Source: Microbulbifer sp. THAF38
Lineage (GTDB): Bacteria; Pseudomonadota; Gammaproteobacteria; Pseudomonadales; Cellvibrionaceae
DNA: 64,000 bases
Direction of reading: 5' to 3'
NCBI RefSeq assembly: GCF_009363535.1
Contig: NZ_CP045369.1
Span: 3,545,001-3,609,000, forward strand
Shown here: positions 55,337 through 64,000 of the stretch, piece after piece
Layout: every line of letters starts with the position of its first letter
Position numbering within the stretch: the stretch's first letter is position 1
The notes under the pieces: generated by a model
What the model saw: the letters and a program-made list of their open reading frames with translations, nothing else
The model's database searches: none
What the model was told of the DNA's origin: nothing
Position numbers and translations under genes: made by a program

Positions 55337-55450
55337 TCATCTTCTGCCACCAATCACTTCACCGCATGCTGCCAAAACACCCCGCAATTGGGGATGACTG
55401 CTATGCTGCATGCAATTTACCTGTGAAATTTTGGCGGGGATGGGCTGTTT

Positions 55451-56368
55451 ATGCATTGCTTGATCAGTGGTGGCACCGGCCTAATTGGTAGACTCTTTTG
55501 CCAGCGCTGGCTAGCCCGTGGCGATACTCTCACAGTATTAAGTCGCAACCCCGATAAAGTGCACCAACTCTGCGGCGAATCCGTCAATGCCTGCAGCTCG
55601 CCGGAAGAGGTACAAGAACCGGTAGATGTCGTGGTCAATCTGGCCGGGGAACCCATTTCCACCCGCTGGACCGAGAAGCGCCGCGCCGAGATTCGCAATT
55701 CCCGCCTAAATATTACCGAACAGCTAGTACGATGGGCCCTCGCCCAGAGAGAGCGCCCCAGTTACTTCCTTTCGGGATCGGCTATCGGTTATTACGGAGA
55801 TCGCGGCGGCGAACTGCTCAAGGAGGACAGTCCACCGGGAGGAGGATTTTCCGCTCAACTATGCCGTGACTGGGAAGCGGCCACGCTGCCACTACAAAGG
55901 GCTGGGATGTGTGTTGGAACCATACGCACCGCGATTGTGCTCTCCAGGCGCGGCGGTGCACTACCAAAGATGCTCCCAGCCTTTCGCCTGGGACTCGGTG
56001 GGCCAATGGGTTCTGGTGAGCACTGGATGAGCTGGATTCACGAAGAAGATGAAGTGGGCTTATTACTCCACGCTATCGACCAGCGTCTGTGTATACCTTT
56101 CAACGCGAGTGCCCCAGAGGCGGTTACCAATAACAGCTTTAGCCGCTTACTAGCAAAACAACTACACCGCCCATGTCTATTCCGTTCACCCGCCTGGTTG
56201 CTGAAAACACTATTTGGGGAAATGGCAGAAGAGCTACTCCTCGCCAGCGAAAGGGTGGAGCCTCACGCCGCCCTCAATAGCGGCTACAGCTTCCAGTTTC
56301 CCACACTGGAACAAGCATTGGCCGACCTACTGGATAAAGACAATGCCAGTAACAAGGTGCGCGCCTAG
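55451..56368 (+). CDS. TIGR01777-family epimerase-like oxidoreductase
   Basis: This 305-residue protein is of the extended short-chain dehydrogenase type (YfcH/SulA-like family). It starts MHCLISGGTGLIGRLFCQRW with the GGTGxIG coenzyme motif. It continues with VVNLAGEPISTRWTEKRRAE near residue 60, YFLSGSAIGYYGDRG near 102 (Tyr candidates for catalysis), and WMSWIHEEDEVGLLLHAIDQ near 193. A DUF1731 C-terminal tail closes the protein. Physiological substrate is unknown for the family. It stands between lnt and a small hypothetical gene in the opposite direction. Confidence 0.9.
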   Translation: MHCLISGGTGLIGRLFCQRWLARGDTLTVLSRNPDKVHQLCGESVNACSSPEEVQEPVDVVVNLAGEPISTRWTEKRRAEIRNSRLNITEQLVRWALAQRERPSYFLSGSAIGYYGDRGGELLKEDSPPGGGFSAQLCRDWEAATLPLQRAGMCVGTIRTAIVLSRRGGALPKMLPAFRLGLGGPMGSGEHWMSWIHEEDEVGLLLHAIDQRLCIPFNASAPEAVTNNSFSRLLAKQLHRPCLFRSPAWLLKTLFGEMAEELLLASERVEPHAALNSGYSFQFPTLEQALADLLDKDNASNKVRA

Positions 56369-56407
56369 AAGCAGACTATTGTTGCCAAAGTGCTCAAGCC
56401 TTTTGGT

Positions 56408-56821
56408 TTAAGCCGCAACTACACCGCTCTCCAGGGCCTGGGTCAGATAGCGCCGGCTAGATTCACTAGTGACTAAATCTCCGTGGCTAGCCATCGGCGC
56501 AGAGCCAACCCACTGCGCATGCCAGCGATACCACTGGGACTCCTCTGCATTGACACGCAGTTCGATAAACTCCACTTCCGCTGGCTCGAGACCAAACTCG
56601 CGGACAATTTGCCCAGCAAAAGTCTCAAAATTTTTGTTTAACTGAGCCCCACTTTCGGCCCCACCGCACAGGAAAAAAAGCGTTCTACCATCCTGATCGA
56701 CACGCTTGAAGCCGATCCATACCGCCCGATTGAGCCTGTTGTGTAACTGGATGGGAGCAAAGGAAACCGGGATGCCCTTCATCATAAGGTTATCTCGTTT
56801 ATTGTTATGGTTGTTATCCAC
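56408..56821 (-). CDS. Hypothetical protein
   Basis: This 137-residue cytoplasmic product starts at a GTG with GGAG eight bases upstream; an ATG twelve codons later (MMKGIPVSFAPIQLHNRLNR) is the alternative. The body contains AVWIGFKRVDQDGRTLFFLC near residue 34 and EFIELRVNAEESQWYRWHAQ near 85. No signal peptide or known motif is visible. It looks like a compact alpha/beta protein conserved enough to lack frameshifts. It lies between convergent and divergent housekeeping genes with no operon partner. Confidence 0.6.
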   Translation of the reverse strand: MDNNHNNKRDNLMMKGIPVSFAPIQLHNRLNRAVWIGFKRVDQDGRTLFFLCGGAESGAQLNKNFETFAGQIVREFGLEPAEVEFIELRVNAEESQWYRWHAQWVGSAPMASHGDLVTSESSRRYLTQALESGVVAA

Positions 56822-56982
56822 AGTCGCTACTCCATATTAAGTAGTAATCAGCGGGTGAGATCTGTGGCGCCAGTCGTCTATTTGCCCGATACAACTAGCC
56901 AATAAAACAGATGCATTCCCTAGCCGACGCCTACTCCCTCATGCTTAATAAATCTCAGAGACCCCTTCGCCACAAAAGTTCC

Positions 56983-57768
56983 TCAGCACTTTTTTGCCTG
57001 TGGAAGCGGTCGGAATTGATACCATACCTGCGCCATGAGCTCTCTCCAATAGGTCTGAGTTTGTAACAGCGCCTCCGCATTGGGTACCCAGTGTAAAACC
57101 CTACCCCGTGCCCTCAGTGACAACTCAGAAATACTGCCCACCGGCAGGGGCTGTACCTTTAGACCCGCTCGTTTAAAGACCGCAGCGGCCCTGGGCATGT
57201 GCCACCAATGAGTGGCGAGCACAATAGTATCCACACCTGCGCCCTGCAATATCGCTGCGCTGTTTACCGCGTTCTCTGCGGTAGTGTGACTGCAAGCATC
57301 GCGCCAACTCACCGGACGGGACAACTCTTTCAGTAAGTCTGCCATCAGTTGTGATTCAGAGGCATGCTCATCCGGTGAGACGCGACCGCCAGACACCAGG
57401 ATTGGCATGTCTTCTGGTCCCTGCTGAGCCGCCCAAAGCACCCGCTCCATACTGGATGTGGACAGAGATTCATAGCCAGATTCACCATCCCGATAAACCC
57501 CTCCACCCAGCACCACCAAAGCTTGGGGTGCTGGCGCCGCATCTGGCAAGTCTGCCGTTGAGCCCAAACACTTGCCGAGCCAGCTGGAAAAGGCCGGGGT
57601 GGCACTGAGCCAAAGCAGGCAAAATGAAAAAACCGCCAGTGACAGGGACGACTTCTCCAGCAGAGAGCCCTCTGGAAAAAAGCGAATAAAGAATGCCGCA
57701 AGCAACCCCAGCATTGGCGCCAGGGGTGGCATCAGCATATTGGTCGCTATTTTATACAGCTCAATCAA
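56983..57768 (-). CDS. YdcF/ElyC-family (DUF218) membrane protein
   Basis: The 261-residue protein has two N-terminal membrane helices (about residues 10-30 and 40-58) and a DUF218 domain. That domain holds ALVVLGGGVYRDGESGYES near residue 84, ILVSGGRVSPDEHASESQLM near 120, SHTTAENAVNSAAIL near 155 and VLATHWWHMPRAAAVFKRAG near 180. Relatives (ElyC, SanA) affect envelope integrity and peptidoglycan or enterobacterial-antigen lipid carriers. The start is probably a TTG that overlaps the stop of the upstream zinc-ribbon gene (TTGA), implying coupled translation. Confidence 0.85.
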   Translation of the reverse strand: MIELYKIATNMLMPPLAPMLGLLAAFFIRFFPEGSLLEKSSLSLAVFSFCLLWLSATPAFSSWLGKCLGSTADLPDAAPAPQALVVLGGGVYRDGESGYESLSTSSMERVLWAAQQGPEDMPILVSGGRVSPDEHASESQLMADLLKELSRPVSWRDACSHTTAENAVNSAAILQGAGVDTIVLATHWWHMPRAAAVFKRAGLKVQPLPVGSISELSLRARGRVLHWVPNAEALLQTQTYWRELMAQVWYQFRPLPQAKKC

Positions 57769-58214
57769 TACTCAAGGCCGCCTTCTATCTGCCTGAAACA
57801 ACCATATCCACAGCGGTGACAGGGAGTAATTTGGCTATTCTCCGGCGGCTGGGCGAGATAACCGCAGCCCAGGCACTGCAACTCCTCATCGGCCCCCACT
57901 GTCTCACCGGCGAGGGCCCAGGGTTTGCCTTCACGGATACAGCGCATAAGATTGGGCCAGGCCGTTTCTGTGGGGTCCGCGGCGTTCAGTAACCAGTCGC
58001 CCCCGCGCTCCTCCAGAGTCAGTAGTTCTCCTCCCAAGCCACGCATATAGTCCCCCGCCCGATGTAGATCATCTTTTAACCAGGCGCGAAGAAAAGCGAC
58101 TTTATTTGCAGTAAGGTTCTCTACCGCCAGTTCACCCTCGACCAAATCCTCCAGGTCTTCACGAAACTCATCGGCCAGATCGTCCTTCGGCGGCAACTTC
58201 GGTTCCTTCGTCAC
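57765..58214 (-). CDS. ybeL: DUF1451 zinc-ribbon protein (YbeL-like)
   Basis: This 149-residue acidic cytoplasmic protein starts at a GTG with the strong ribosome-binding site GGAGGG. It is helical at the N-terminus (DDLADEFREDLEDLVEGELA). It ends in a zinc ribbon with two CxxC pairs: LQCLGCGYLAQ and TPCHRCGYGC. The family (E. coli YbeL) is of unknown function. In E. coli it also neighbours leuS, as here, where it is divergent from leuS by about 160 bp. Confidence 0.85.
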   Translation of the reverse strand: MTKEPKLPPKDDLADEFREDLEDLVEGELAVENLTANKVAFLRAWLKDDLHRAGDYMRGLGGELLTLEERGGDWLLNAADPTETAWPNLMRCIREGKPWALAGETVGADEELQCLGCGYLAQPPENSQITPCHRCGYGCFRQIEGGLEY

Positions 58215-58376
58215 GGTATCCCTCCTATAATCTCGCGTTTACGCATCCTAATAGATGCTCAGGGGGAAGTCCTTGATCGCAGTCAATCCTTTTGCTTGCC
58301 GATCCAGAACTTCTCCCACTAAAACACTGAATATTTTCCCCGCAAAATTTGATCACAGAGTATAGGTCCCCAATCA

Positions 58377-60974
58377 ATGGAAGAGCAGTACAACCCCTCC
58401 GCAGTCGAAGCTTCCGCCCAGGAATTCTGGGAGACAGAGAAAAGCTTTGAGGTTCAGGAAGATACCGGCAGGGAAAAGTTCTACTGCCTATCCATGTTCC
58501 CCTACCCCAGCGGCAAGCTGCATATGGGCCATGTGCGTAACTACACCATTACCGATGTTATCTCCCGTTTCCAGCGTATGCAGGGGAAAAATGTCCTGCA
58601 TCCTATGGGCTGGGATGCCTTCGGCCTACCGGCGGAAAATGCCGCCATCCAGAATAAAACTGCGCCGGCCAAGTGGACTTACGCCAATATCGATTATATG
58701 AAGGGACAGTTGAAAGCCCTCGGCTTTGGCTTCGACTGGTCCCGCGAGCTGGCTACCTGCCAGCCGTCCTATTATCGCTGGGAGCAATGGTTCTTCACTC
58801 GCCTCTATGAAAAGGGCTTGGTTTACAAGAAAAACTCCGCAGTAAACTGGTGCCCCAATGACCAGACAGTGCTCGCCAATGAACAGGTTGAAGACGGAGC
58901 CTGCTGGCGCTGCGGCACCACCGTGGAAAGACGCGAGCTGGCTCAGTGGTTTATCAAGATCACCGACTATGCCGAAGAACTTCTCGAGGATCTGGATAAG
59001 CTGCCGGAGTGGCCAGAACAGGTGCGCACCATGCAGCGCAACTGGATCGGCAAGAGTCGCGGCGTGGAGCTGAGCTTTAGCCTGCCCACCACTGTGGCTG
59101 GGATGGACCATTTCGATGTATACACCACCCGCCCAGACACCCTGATGGGCGTCACATATGTATCCCTCGCCGCCGAACACCCTATTGCGCTGGAATTGGC
59201 AGAGTCTAACCCCGAGCTGAAAACCTTTATCGCGGAGTGCAAAAAGCAGTCCCTGTCCGAGGCCGACATGGCCACCATGGACAAGAAAGGCATGGATACC
59301 GGTCTCAAGGCCATCCACCCCATCAGTGGTGAGGAAGTCTCCGTCTGGGTAGCCAACTATGTTCTGATGGATTACGGCTCCGGTGCCGTTATGGCCGTAC
59401 CCGCTCACGATCAACGCGACTGGGAGTTTGCACACAAGTACCAATTGCCAATAACCCAGGTCATCGCTCCCACCAATGGCCAGGAGATTGATCTGGACAA
59501 GGAAGCCTTCACTGAAAAAGGCAAGCTGGTGAATTCCGGCAATTTCGATGGCCTGGATTTTGATGGTGCCTTTACCGCAATATCCGAAGTGCTGATCGCC
59601 GCTGATAAGGGACGGGTAACCACTAATTACCGTCTGCGCGACTGGGGCGTGTCCCGCCAGCGCTACTGGGGCGCACCTATTCCCATGTTCAACCTGGCGG
59701 ACGGTGGCGAAATCCCAGTGCCAGCCGATAAGCTGCCCATTTTGCTGCCGGAAGATGTGGAGCTGGACGGCGTTCAATCCCCCATTAAAGCCGACCCTGA
59801 GTGGCGTAAGGATGAACTCAACGGCACGCCGGTCGAGCGCGAGACAGATACCTTCGATACCTTTATGGAATCCAGCTGGTACTACGCCCGTTATACCTGC
59901 CCGGATTTTGAAGAGGGTATGCTCGACCCTGATCGCGCCAACTATTGGTTGCCTGTCGACCAGTATGTAGGTGGTATCGAACACGCCATCCTGCACCTCC
60001 TCTATGCACGCTTCTTCCATAAGCTGATGCGGGATGAAGGACTGGTCAACAGCGATGAACCCTTCAAGCAGCTGCTGTGCCAGGGCATGGTTTTAGCCGA
60101 ATCTTTCTATAAAGAAGAAAATGGCCATAAAACCTGGATCAACCCCGCCGATGTAGACGTGGAGCGCGATGACAAGGGCAAACCCATTAAAGCGGTCGAG
60201 CGCGCAACCGGTGAGGAAGTGGTCGCCGGCGGTGTTGTTAAGATGTCCAAGTCAAAAAACAACGGCATCGATCCCCATGCCGCTGTTAAAGAATACGGTG
60301 CAGATACAGTTCGCCTATTCACCATGTTTGCCGCTCCTCCCGAGCAGACCCTCGAGTGGCACGATGCCGGCGTTGAGGGCGCCAGCCGTTTCCTGCGCAA
60401 ACTGTGGAAGACCGTGCATTCGCATGTTGCCACAGGCACCTGCAGCACTCAGATTGACCAGCAATCCTTAAACGACCAGCAGCAACAACTGCGTCGTAAA
60501 ACCCACGAGACGATTCAGAAAGTGGGCGACGACTATGGCCGCCGCCAAACCTTTAACACCGCTGTCGCCGCAGTGATGGAGCTTCTCAATGAGGTGGGCA
60601 AGCTCGCGGATCGCAGTAGTGAGCAAGGGCTGGCGGTAGAGAGAGAGGCCCTGCAGGCAGCAGTCTTGCTACTGGCTCCGGTAACTCCACATATTTGCCA
60701 TCAACTGTGGCAAATCCTTGGCAATACCAACGCCTTGATCGACGCTCCCTGGCCCGTAGTAGATGAAAAAGCACTTGTGCGTACGTCCATTACCTTGGTT
60801 GTACAGGTCAATGGTAAAGTGCGTGCAAAACTGGATGCGCCTGCTGATGCGGACAAAGAGAGTCTGGAAAAGCTCGCCCTTGCCGATGAGAACGTCCAGA
60901 AATTTATCGGCGATGCCACTGTACGCAAAGTTATTGTCGTGCCGGGCAAACTGGTTAACATTGTAGCGAAGTAA
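58377..60974 (+). CDS. leuS: Leucyl-tRNA synthetase
   Basis: LeuRS charges tRNA-Leu and edits mischarged tRNA. The 865-residue class Ia enzyme starts [20 protein letters not shown]. It has the HIGH-type motif [20 protein letters not shown] near residue 40, a zinc-finger-like [20 protein letters not shown] near 160, and an editing domain about 225-420 with [15 protein letters not shown]. The KMSKS motif is [18 protein letters not shown] near 622. The C-terminal anticodon-binding domain ends in [13 protein letters not shown]. lptE and holA follow, the usual order. Confidence 0.97.
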   Translation: MEEQYNPSAVEASAQEFWETEKSFEVQEDTGREKFYCLSMFPYPSGKLHMGHVRNYTITDVISRFQRMQGKNVLHPMGWDAFGLPAENAAIQNKTAPAKWTYANIDYMKGQLKALGFGFDWSRELATCQPSYYRWEQWFFTRLYEKGLVYKKNSAVNWCPNDQTVLANEQVEDGACWRCGTTVERRELAQWFIKITDYAEELLEDLDKLPEWPEQVRTMQRNWIGKSRGVELSFSLPTTVAGMDHFDVYTTRPDTLMGVTYVSLAAEHPIALELAESNPELKTFIAECKKQSLSEADMATMDKKGMDTGLKAIHPISGEEVSVWVANYVLMDYGSGAVMAVPAHDQRDWEFAHKYQLPITQVIAPTNGQEIDLDKEAFTEKGKLVNSGNFDGLDFDGAFTAISEVLIAADKGRVTTNYRLRDWGVSRQRYWGAPIPMFNLADGGEIPVPADKLPILLPEDVELDGVQSPIKADPEWRKDELNGTPVERETDTFDTFMESSWYYARYTCPDFEEGMLDPDRANYWLPVDQYVGGIEHAILHLLYARFFHKLMRDEGLVNSDEPFKQLLCQGMVLAESFYKEENGHKTWINPADVDVERDDKGKPIKAVERATGEEVVAGGVVKMSKSKNNGIDPHAAVKEYGADTVRLFTMFAAPPEQTLEWHDAGVEGASRFLRKLWKTVHSHVATGTCSTQIDQQSLNDQQQQLRRKTHETIQKVGDDYGRRQTFNTAVAAVMELLNEVGKLADRSSEQGLAVEREALQAAVLLLAPVTPHICHQLWQILGNTNALIDAPWPVVDEKALVRTSITLVVQVNGKVRAKLDAPADADKESLEKLALADENVQKFIGDATVRKVIVVPGKLVNIVAK

Positions 60975-61002
60975 AAATCCCGCGCAGTAAAAACCAACCG
61001 AC

Positions 61003-61027
61003 AGCCGGGAGCACCATGCTCCCGGCT
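61003..61027 (+). terminator. Hairpin between leuS and lptE
   Basis: AGCCGGGAGC and GCTCCCGGCT form a perfect 10-bp stem with a 5-nt loop (ACCAT), 29 bp after the leuS stop. With no U-tract, it may attenuate rather than stop transcription into lptE and holA. Confidence 0.5.
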
Positions 61028-61075
61028 CATATCTGCAAAACCCCTGTTTACTGGTACAAAAAAGCCAGGTAGTTT

Positions 61076-61600
61076 ATGAAAATAATCGCTCATCGTATCG
61101 TCCTTCTACTTGCCATTGTGGCCACCGCCAGTTGCGGTTGGCACCTACGCGGAGCTCCAAAGAACTTTCCTCCTGGCAGCACCATTTATATTTCCAGTGA
61201 AAATCCACGCAGTGATATTGCGGATGAAATCAGCCGCCTTCTGGAAAATGGTGGGGTCCCTGTTGCCGCATCTCCTATTGAGGCAGATTATCTACTCACT
61301 ATTCACAAGGAAATGGAACGTAAGCTTACTGTTGCGGTGGATTCTGAAGGTCGGGCTTCTGAGTACGAATTGATTACTAGCGCTATTTATAGTGTACGAA
61401 CACATAGTGGCGAAGTGCTTTTAAATAAAGCCCAGGCCGATGTCTACAGATCACTGGAGTGGGACGTTTCAGAAATTGTCAGTAAAGGGGAAGAGGAGCG
61501 TCTCTTACGTGCAGAGATGCGCCGGGAACTTATTAGCCGGATGATCAACCGTCTGCGCCGTATTGATGTCAATGCACCACTGCAAGACAAGAGCTACTAG
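61076..61600 (+). CDS. lptE: LPS-assembly lipoprotein LptE
   Basis: LptE plugs the LptD barrel that delivers lipopolysaccharide to the outer surface. The 174-residue protein has a short lipoprotein signal (LLLAIVATASCGWHLRG, Cys near residue 21) followed by the typical CGWHLRG start of mature LptE. The rest is a small alpha/beta domain (RLLENGGVPVAASPIEADYL). It ends with charged residues after RMINRLRRID. It precedes holA by 11 bp, so they are co-transcribed. Confidence 0.93.
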   Translation: MKIIAHRIVLLLAIVATASCGWHLRGAPKNFPPGSTIYISSENPRSDIADEISRLLENGGVPVAASPIEADYLLTIHKEMERKLTVAVDSEGRASEYELITSAIYSVRTHSGEVLLNKAQADVYRSLEWDVSEIVSKGEEERLLRAEMRRELISRMINRLRRIDVNAPLQDKSY

Positions 61601-61611
61601 GTAGCTACGTC

Positions 61612-62619
61612 ATGCGTATCAATCCCCAACAACTTTCCCAGCAGCTTAGAAGAGGGCTGGCGCCGGTTTATATCATCTCAGGCGATGAACCACTCCTGGT
61701 ACAGGAGTGTTGCGACCAAATACGTGCTGCAGCAAAAAAAAACGGTTTTGGCGAGCGCGAACTCCTTCATGCTGAACACAATTTCGATTGGGGATTATTA
61801 CTTGCCTCAGCCGGAAATATGTCCCTGTTTGCGGAAAAAAAACTCATTGAGCTGCGCGCACCCGGTGGCAAGCCAGGGGATAAGGGTAGCAAAGCCTTGC
61901 AGGAATTTTCCTCGCTTGCCAGCCAGGATTTAATATTATTGCTGATTCTGCCCAAGCTTGATAAGTCTCAGCTCAATAGTAAATGGATTAAAGTTCTTGA
62001 GCAGGATGGTGTGCTGGTACAAATTTGGCCGGTCAGCGCCCAGGAGATGCCACACTGGATTAGCCAAAGAATGAATGCCACGGGGTTAACCGCCGAGAAG
62101 GAAGCTATAAAAATTCTAGCTGAACGGGTAGAGGGCAATCTACTTGCTGCCAGCCAGGAGATCGAAAAGCTTAAGCTTTTAAATAATGACGGCGCAACAA
62201 TAACTGTTGAGCAACTGGAGCAGAGTGTTACCAGCTCTGCTCGCTATAGTGTTTTTGACCTAATTGACCGGGCACTGGCGGGAGAGCCTGAAAAAGCGAT
62301 TAAGACTTTGCAGGGTTTACGTGCAGAAGGTATTGAGCCACCGGTGGTACTCTGGGCCCTGACAAGAGAGATACGCTCACTATTAGAGCTAGGTGAAAAA
62401 CTCAACCAAGGGCAGCCCATAGCAAGACTGGTTCGTATACAAAAGCGCCAACCGCTCATACAAACTGCGTTATCCCGCTTAACGCCCCACAAACTGGAGG
62501 CTCTTCTGCTAAAAGCCAGAGCTGTGGATTCCTCAATTAAGGGTGGAAGTAAATACCAGTCCCCATGGAATGGTCTCCTGGAACTCACTCTTAATCTGAG
62601 TGGGCAAAGAAGCATCTAG
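61612..62619 (+). CDS. holA: DNA polymerase III subunit delta
   Basis: The delta subunit opens the sliding clamp within the clamp loader. The 335-residue protein starts MRINPQQLSQQLRRGLAPVY, followed by IISGDEPLLVQECCDQIRAA. It has LASAGNMSLFAEKKLIELRA near residue 65, ARYSVFDLIDRALAGEPEKA near 208 and PPVVLWALTREIRSLLELGE near 244, all typical of HolA. The C-terminal helical collar ends DSSIKGGSKYQSPWNGLLEL. Convergent with the curlin-repeat gene. Confidence 0.94.
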   Translation: MRINPQQLSQQLRRGLAPVYIISGDEPLLVQECCDQIRAAAKKNGFGERELLHAEHNFDWGLLLASAGNMSLFAEKKLIELRAPGGKPGDKGSKALQEFSSLASQDLILLLILPKLDKSQLNSKWIKVLEQDGVLVQIWPVSAQEMPHWISQRMNATGLTAEKEAIKILAERVEGNLLAASQEIEKLKLLNNDGATITVEQLEQSVTSSARYSVFDLIDRALAGEPEKAIKTLQGLRAEGIEPPVVLWALTREIRSLLELGEKLNQGQPIARLVRIQKRQPLIQTALSRLTPHKLEALLLKARAVDSSIKGGSKYQSPWNGLLELTLNLSGQRSI

Positions 62620-62668
62620 GCAAAGAGCTGCTCAAACAAGCGAAAGTTGGATTTTATATTCAACCAAT

Positions 62669-62697
62669 AAAAAACCCCTCCCCTTAACGGGGAGAGG
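62669..62697 (-). terminator. Intrinsic terminator of the curlin-repeat gene
   Basis: On the minus strand CCTCTCCCC and GGGGAGGGG pair (one G-T) around a GTTAA loop and are followed by TTTTTTATT. This is the clearest rho-independent terminator in the window, 27 bp after the curlin-repeat gene stop. Confidence 0.88.
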
Positions 62698-62723
62698 TAC
62701 TGACAACAGTCGCTATAGCCGTA

Positions 62724-63902
62724 TTAGTTTTGGGAAACTGCAGCCATATTGCTGTTACCCATCTGGTGGACACTCGCCATGTTGAAGTTGCCTGTCTGGG
62801 TAACAAAAGTAGCGTTTTCGCTACCAGATTGTCCCAGGTGAGCACCGTGCTCAAAGCCAGTTTGAGATACAACCATTAAGTTGAATTCCCCCATGTCTTG
62901 GTGAATTTCAGCCAGGTTCAGCTCACCGGCCTGATCAATATCTAGCGTATTGGCCATGCCATCGGTATAGCCGAAGGCTGAGTTAGCGCTACCAGACTGG
63001 TCAATGGTTGCTACGTTCAGGTCCCCTGACTGGGAGAACTCAGTCCAGTTTAGGTCACCATTTTGTACCAGAGTAGCAGCATTGTTGTTGCCATACTGGT
63101 ACATATCACCGATGTTATTAGTGTCATTCTGAGTAATAGTCATCACGTTGGCATCGCCATATTGACCGGCTGCGCTGGAGTTGCCGGTACCAGTCTGGGC
63201 AATAGTGGTAACATTATTGGCACCATCCTGGGATAAATCCAAGTAATTGTAATCGCCAGTCTGTACCAGGTTAGCCGTATTTTCCACGCCGCCCTGGTAG
63301 ACGAAGCCAACGTTACCTTCACCTACCTGACCACCTAAGAAGCCATCTGCCGAGCTGTACCAAGTGCTGCTCCAAACACTGTTGCCATCACCTGTTTGGG
63401 TGCTGACAAACAAGTTGCCGTTACCATCTTGTTGCAGGGCGGCCATATTGTCATTACCGTCTTGAACTGCATCAAGGGTATTGTCATTAGCCTCGGTGTA
63501 CTGATCCAGGTGCATGGTGTTTTCACTACCAATTTGAGTAGCGTAAGCTGTGTTTCTCGCACCATCCCACTGGTGAATAACACCTTGGTTCCCCTCACCT
63601 TGCTGGAAAGTATAGGCCTGTGAGCCATTTTGATTATATTGATCGGTTTCAGAATAGTTGCGGTTACCTACCTGGGTCTGGTCGATATAGTTAGCATCGG
63701 CTGAAGACTGGCTTGCATTAGCACGGTTATCGTCACCTTCTTGCCATTGGTAAGCAGCGTTATTGGTGGACTCAAACATTTGGTAGATGTCTGCAGCATT
63801 ATTATTGCCTGTCTGTAACTGGTCGCCATAGTTACTATCGGCCATGGCCTGTCCAGCACCAACCAGCATTGCAATCGCAGCAGCAAGTGAAAGCTTTTTC
63901 AT
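62724..63902 (-). CDS. Long curlin-repeat secreted protein
   Basis: The 392-residue protein has a signal peptide (MKKLSLAAAIAMLVGAGQAM, cleaved after ADA-like QAMA). About sixteen curlin repeats of roughly 22 residues follow, each built as Q-x-G-x-x-N-x-A-x-x-x-Q, for example VQTGDYNYLDLSQDGANNVT and IAQTGTGNSSAAGQYGDANV. The repeats are rich in Asn, Gln, Gly and Asp, and one unit (WSSTWYSSADGFLGGQVGEG) is longer. CsgA has five such repeats in about 150 residues, so this is far longer. Curlin repeats assemble extracellular amyloid fibres. No csgE/F/G export gene is visible before the window ends. GGAG precedes the ATG. Confidence 0.87.
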   Translation of the reverse strand: MKKLSLAAAIAMLVGAGQAMADSNYGDQLQTGNNNAADIYQMFESTNNAAYQWQEGDDNRANASQSSADANYIDQTQVGNRNYSETDQYNQNGSQAYTFQQGEGNQGVIHQWDGARNTAYATQIGSENTMHLDQYTEANDNTLDAVQDGNDNMAALQQDGNGNLFVSTQTGDGNSVWSSTWYSSADGFLGGQVGEGNVGFVYQGGVENTANLVQTGDYNYLDLSQDGANNVTTIAQTGTGNSSAAGQYGDANVMTITQNDTNNIGDMYQYGNNNAATLVQNGDLNWTEFSQSGDLNVATIDQSGSANSAFGYTDGMANTLDIDQAGELNLAEIHQDMGEFNLMVVSQTGFEHGAHLGQSGSENATFVTQTGNFNMASVHQMGNSNMAAVSQN

Positions 63903-64000
63903 TTATGCATCTCCATCAGACTAAATAAACAAATACGAACAAAAAGAAAACAGTGCTTTAGTCATATTGAACTACTTGCACTGCATGGTTGTCACCGAAC

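Noticed and set aside
56814..56822. Perfect DnaA box TTATCCACA
   Set aside because: A single 9-mer with no neighbouring boxes, AT-rich unwinding region or dnaA/dnaN genes; expected by chance about once per window of this size.
58626..60020. 464-codon minus-strand open frame
   Set aside because: It lies entirely inside leuS on the opposite strand; its translation has no recognisable motifs and results from codon bias in leuS.
62724..63902. Regular repeats suggestive of a CRISPR array
   Set aside because: The repeats are in-frame curlin motifs of a long coding sequence with a signal peptide; no CRISPR-like direct repeats with unique spacers exist anywhere in the window.

Overview
The window looks like chromosomal DNA from a marine-type gammaproteobacterium. 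The gene order hemA / TPR lipoprotein / lolB / ispE / tRNA-Gln / prs / rplY / pth / ychF is the one known from Pseudomonas and relatives. The block miaB / phoH-like / ybeY / corC / lnt ... leuS / lptE / holA is also standard for the class. A complete Entner-Doudoroff cluster beside N-acetylglucosamine (chitin-sugar) genes, together with a curlin-repeat protein, suggests the Cellvibrionales (Microbulbifer- or Saccharophagus-like). That genus-level guess is inference from gene content only.

Layout. 1-9200: housekeeping block (tRNA charging and processing, outer-membrane lipoprotein insertion, isoprenoid, PRPP, ribosome) with three tRNA genes and an EamA exporter. 9300-20000: looser accessory stretch with a TSUP permease, a SapC-family protein, exported S41, alpha/beta-hydrolase, beta-propeller and M43 metalloprotease proteins, an MFS transporter and a TPR protein, separated by long AT-rich gaps. 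20084-30922: an Rhs polymorphic-toxin locus read on the minus strand. It holds one full-length 1679-residue Rhs protein with a variable tip and a candidate immunity gene, followed by decayed orphan Rhs core fragments, one of which carries a second toxin tip and its own small downstream gene. An FRG-domain gene sits on the opposite strand between two remnants.

31778-39329: central carbon cluster on the minus strand, transcribed edd-zwf-pgl-eda-gap-pyk (glucose-6-phosphate to pyruvate). Upstream of edd I see a sigma70-like promoter with a perfect HexR-type operator between its -35 and -10 boxes, and a second near-match about 150 bp further upstream. 40220-43648: LacI-type regulator, nagA and a SIS-domain glucosamine-6-phosphate deaminase (GlcNAc catabolism, feeding fructose-6-phosphate). 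43967-48808: lipoprotein, aminotransferase, and a translationally coupled pair of an LpxH-like phosphoesterase and a two-domain acyltransferase resembling ornithine-lipid synthase OlsF. 49125-62619: RNA modification, ribosome maturation, lipoprotein acylation, leuS, LPS assembly and DNA polymerase delta. 62724-63902: a long curlin-repeat protein with its own intrinsic terminator.

The most interesting region is the Rhs locus. Three orphan fragments diverge from the full-length gene at the same position and continue into the same roughly 60-bp non-Rhs sequence. They were therefore probably spread as a unit with a fixed end rather than truncated independently. The full-length gene's tip may be a caspase-fold cysteine peptidase, judged from a His motif and a Cys motif only. 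All functional calls rest on motif recognition by eye; no database search was run.
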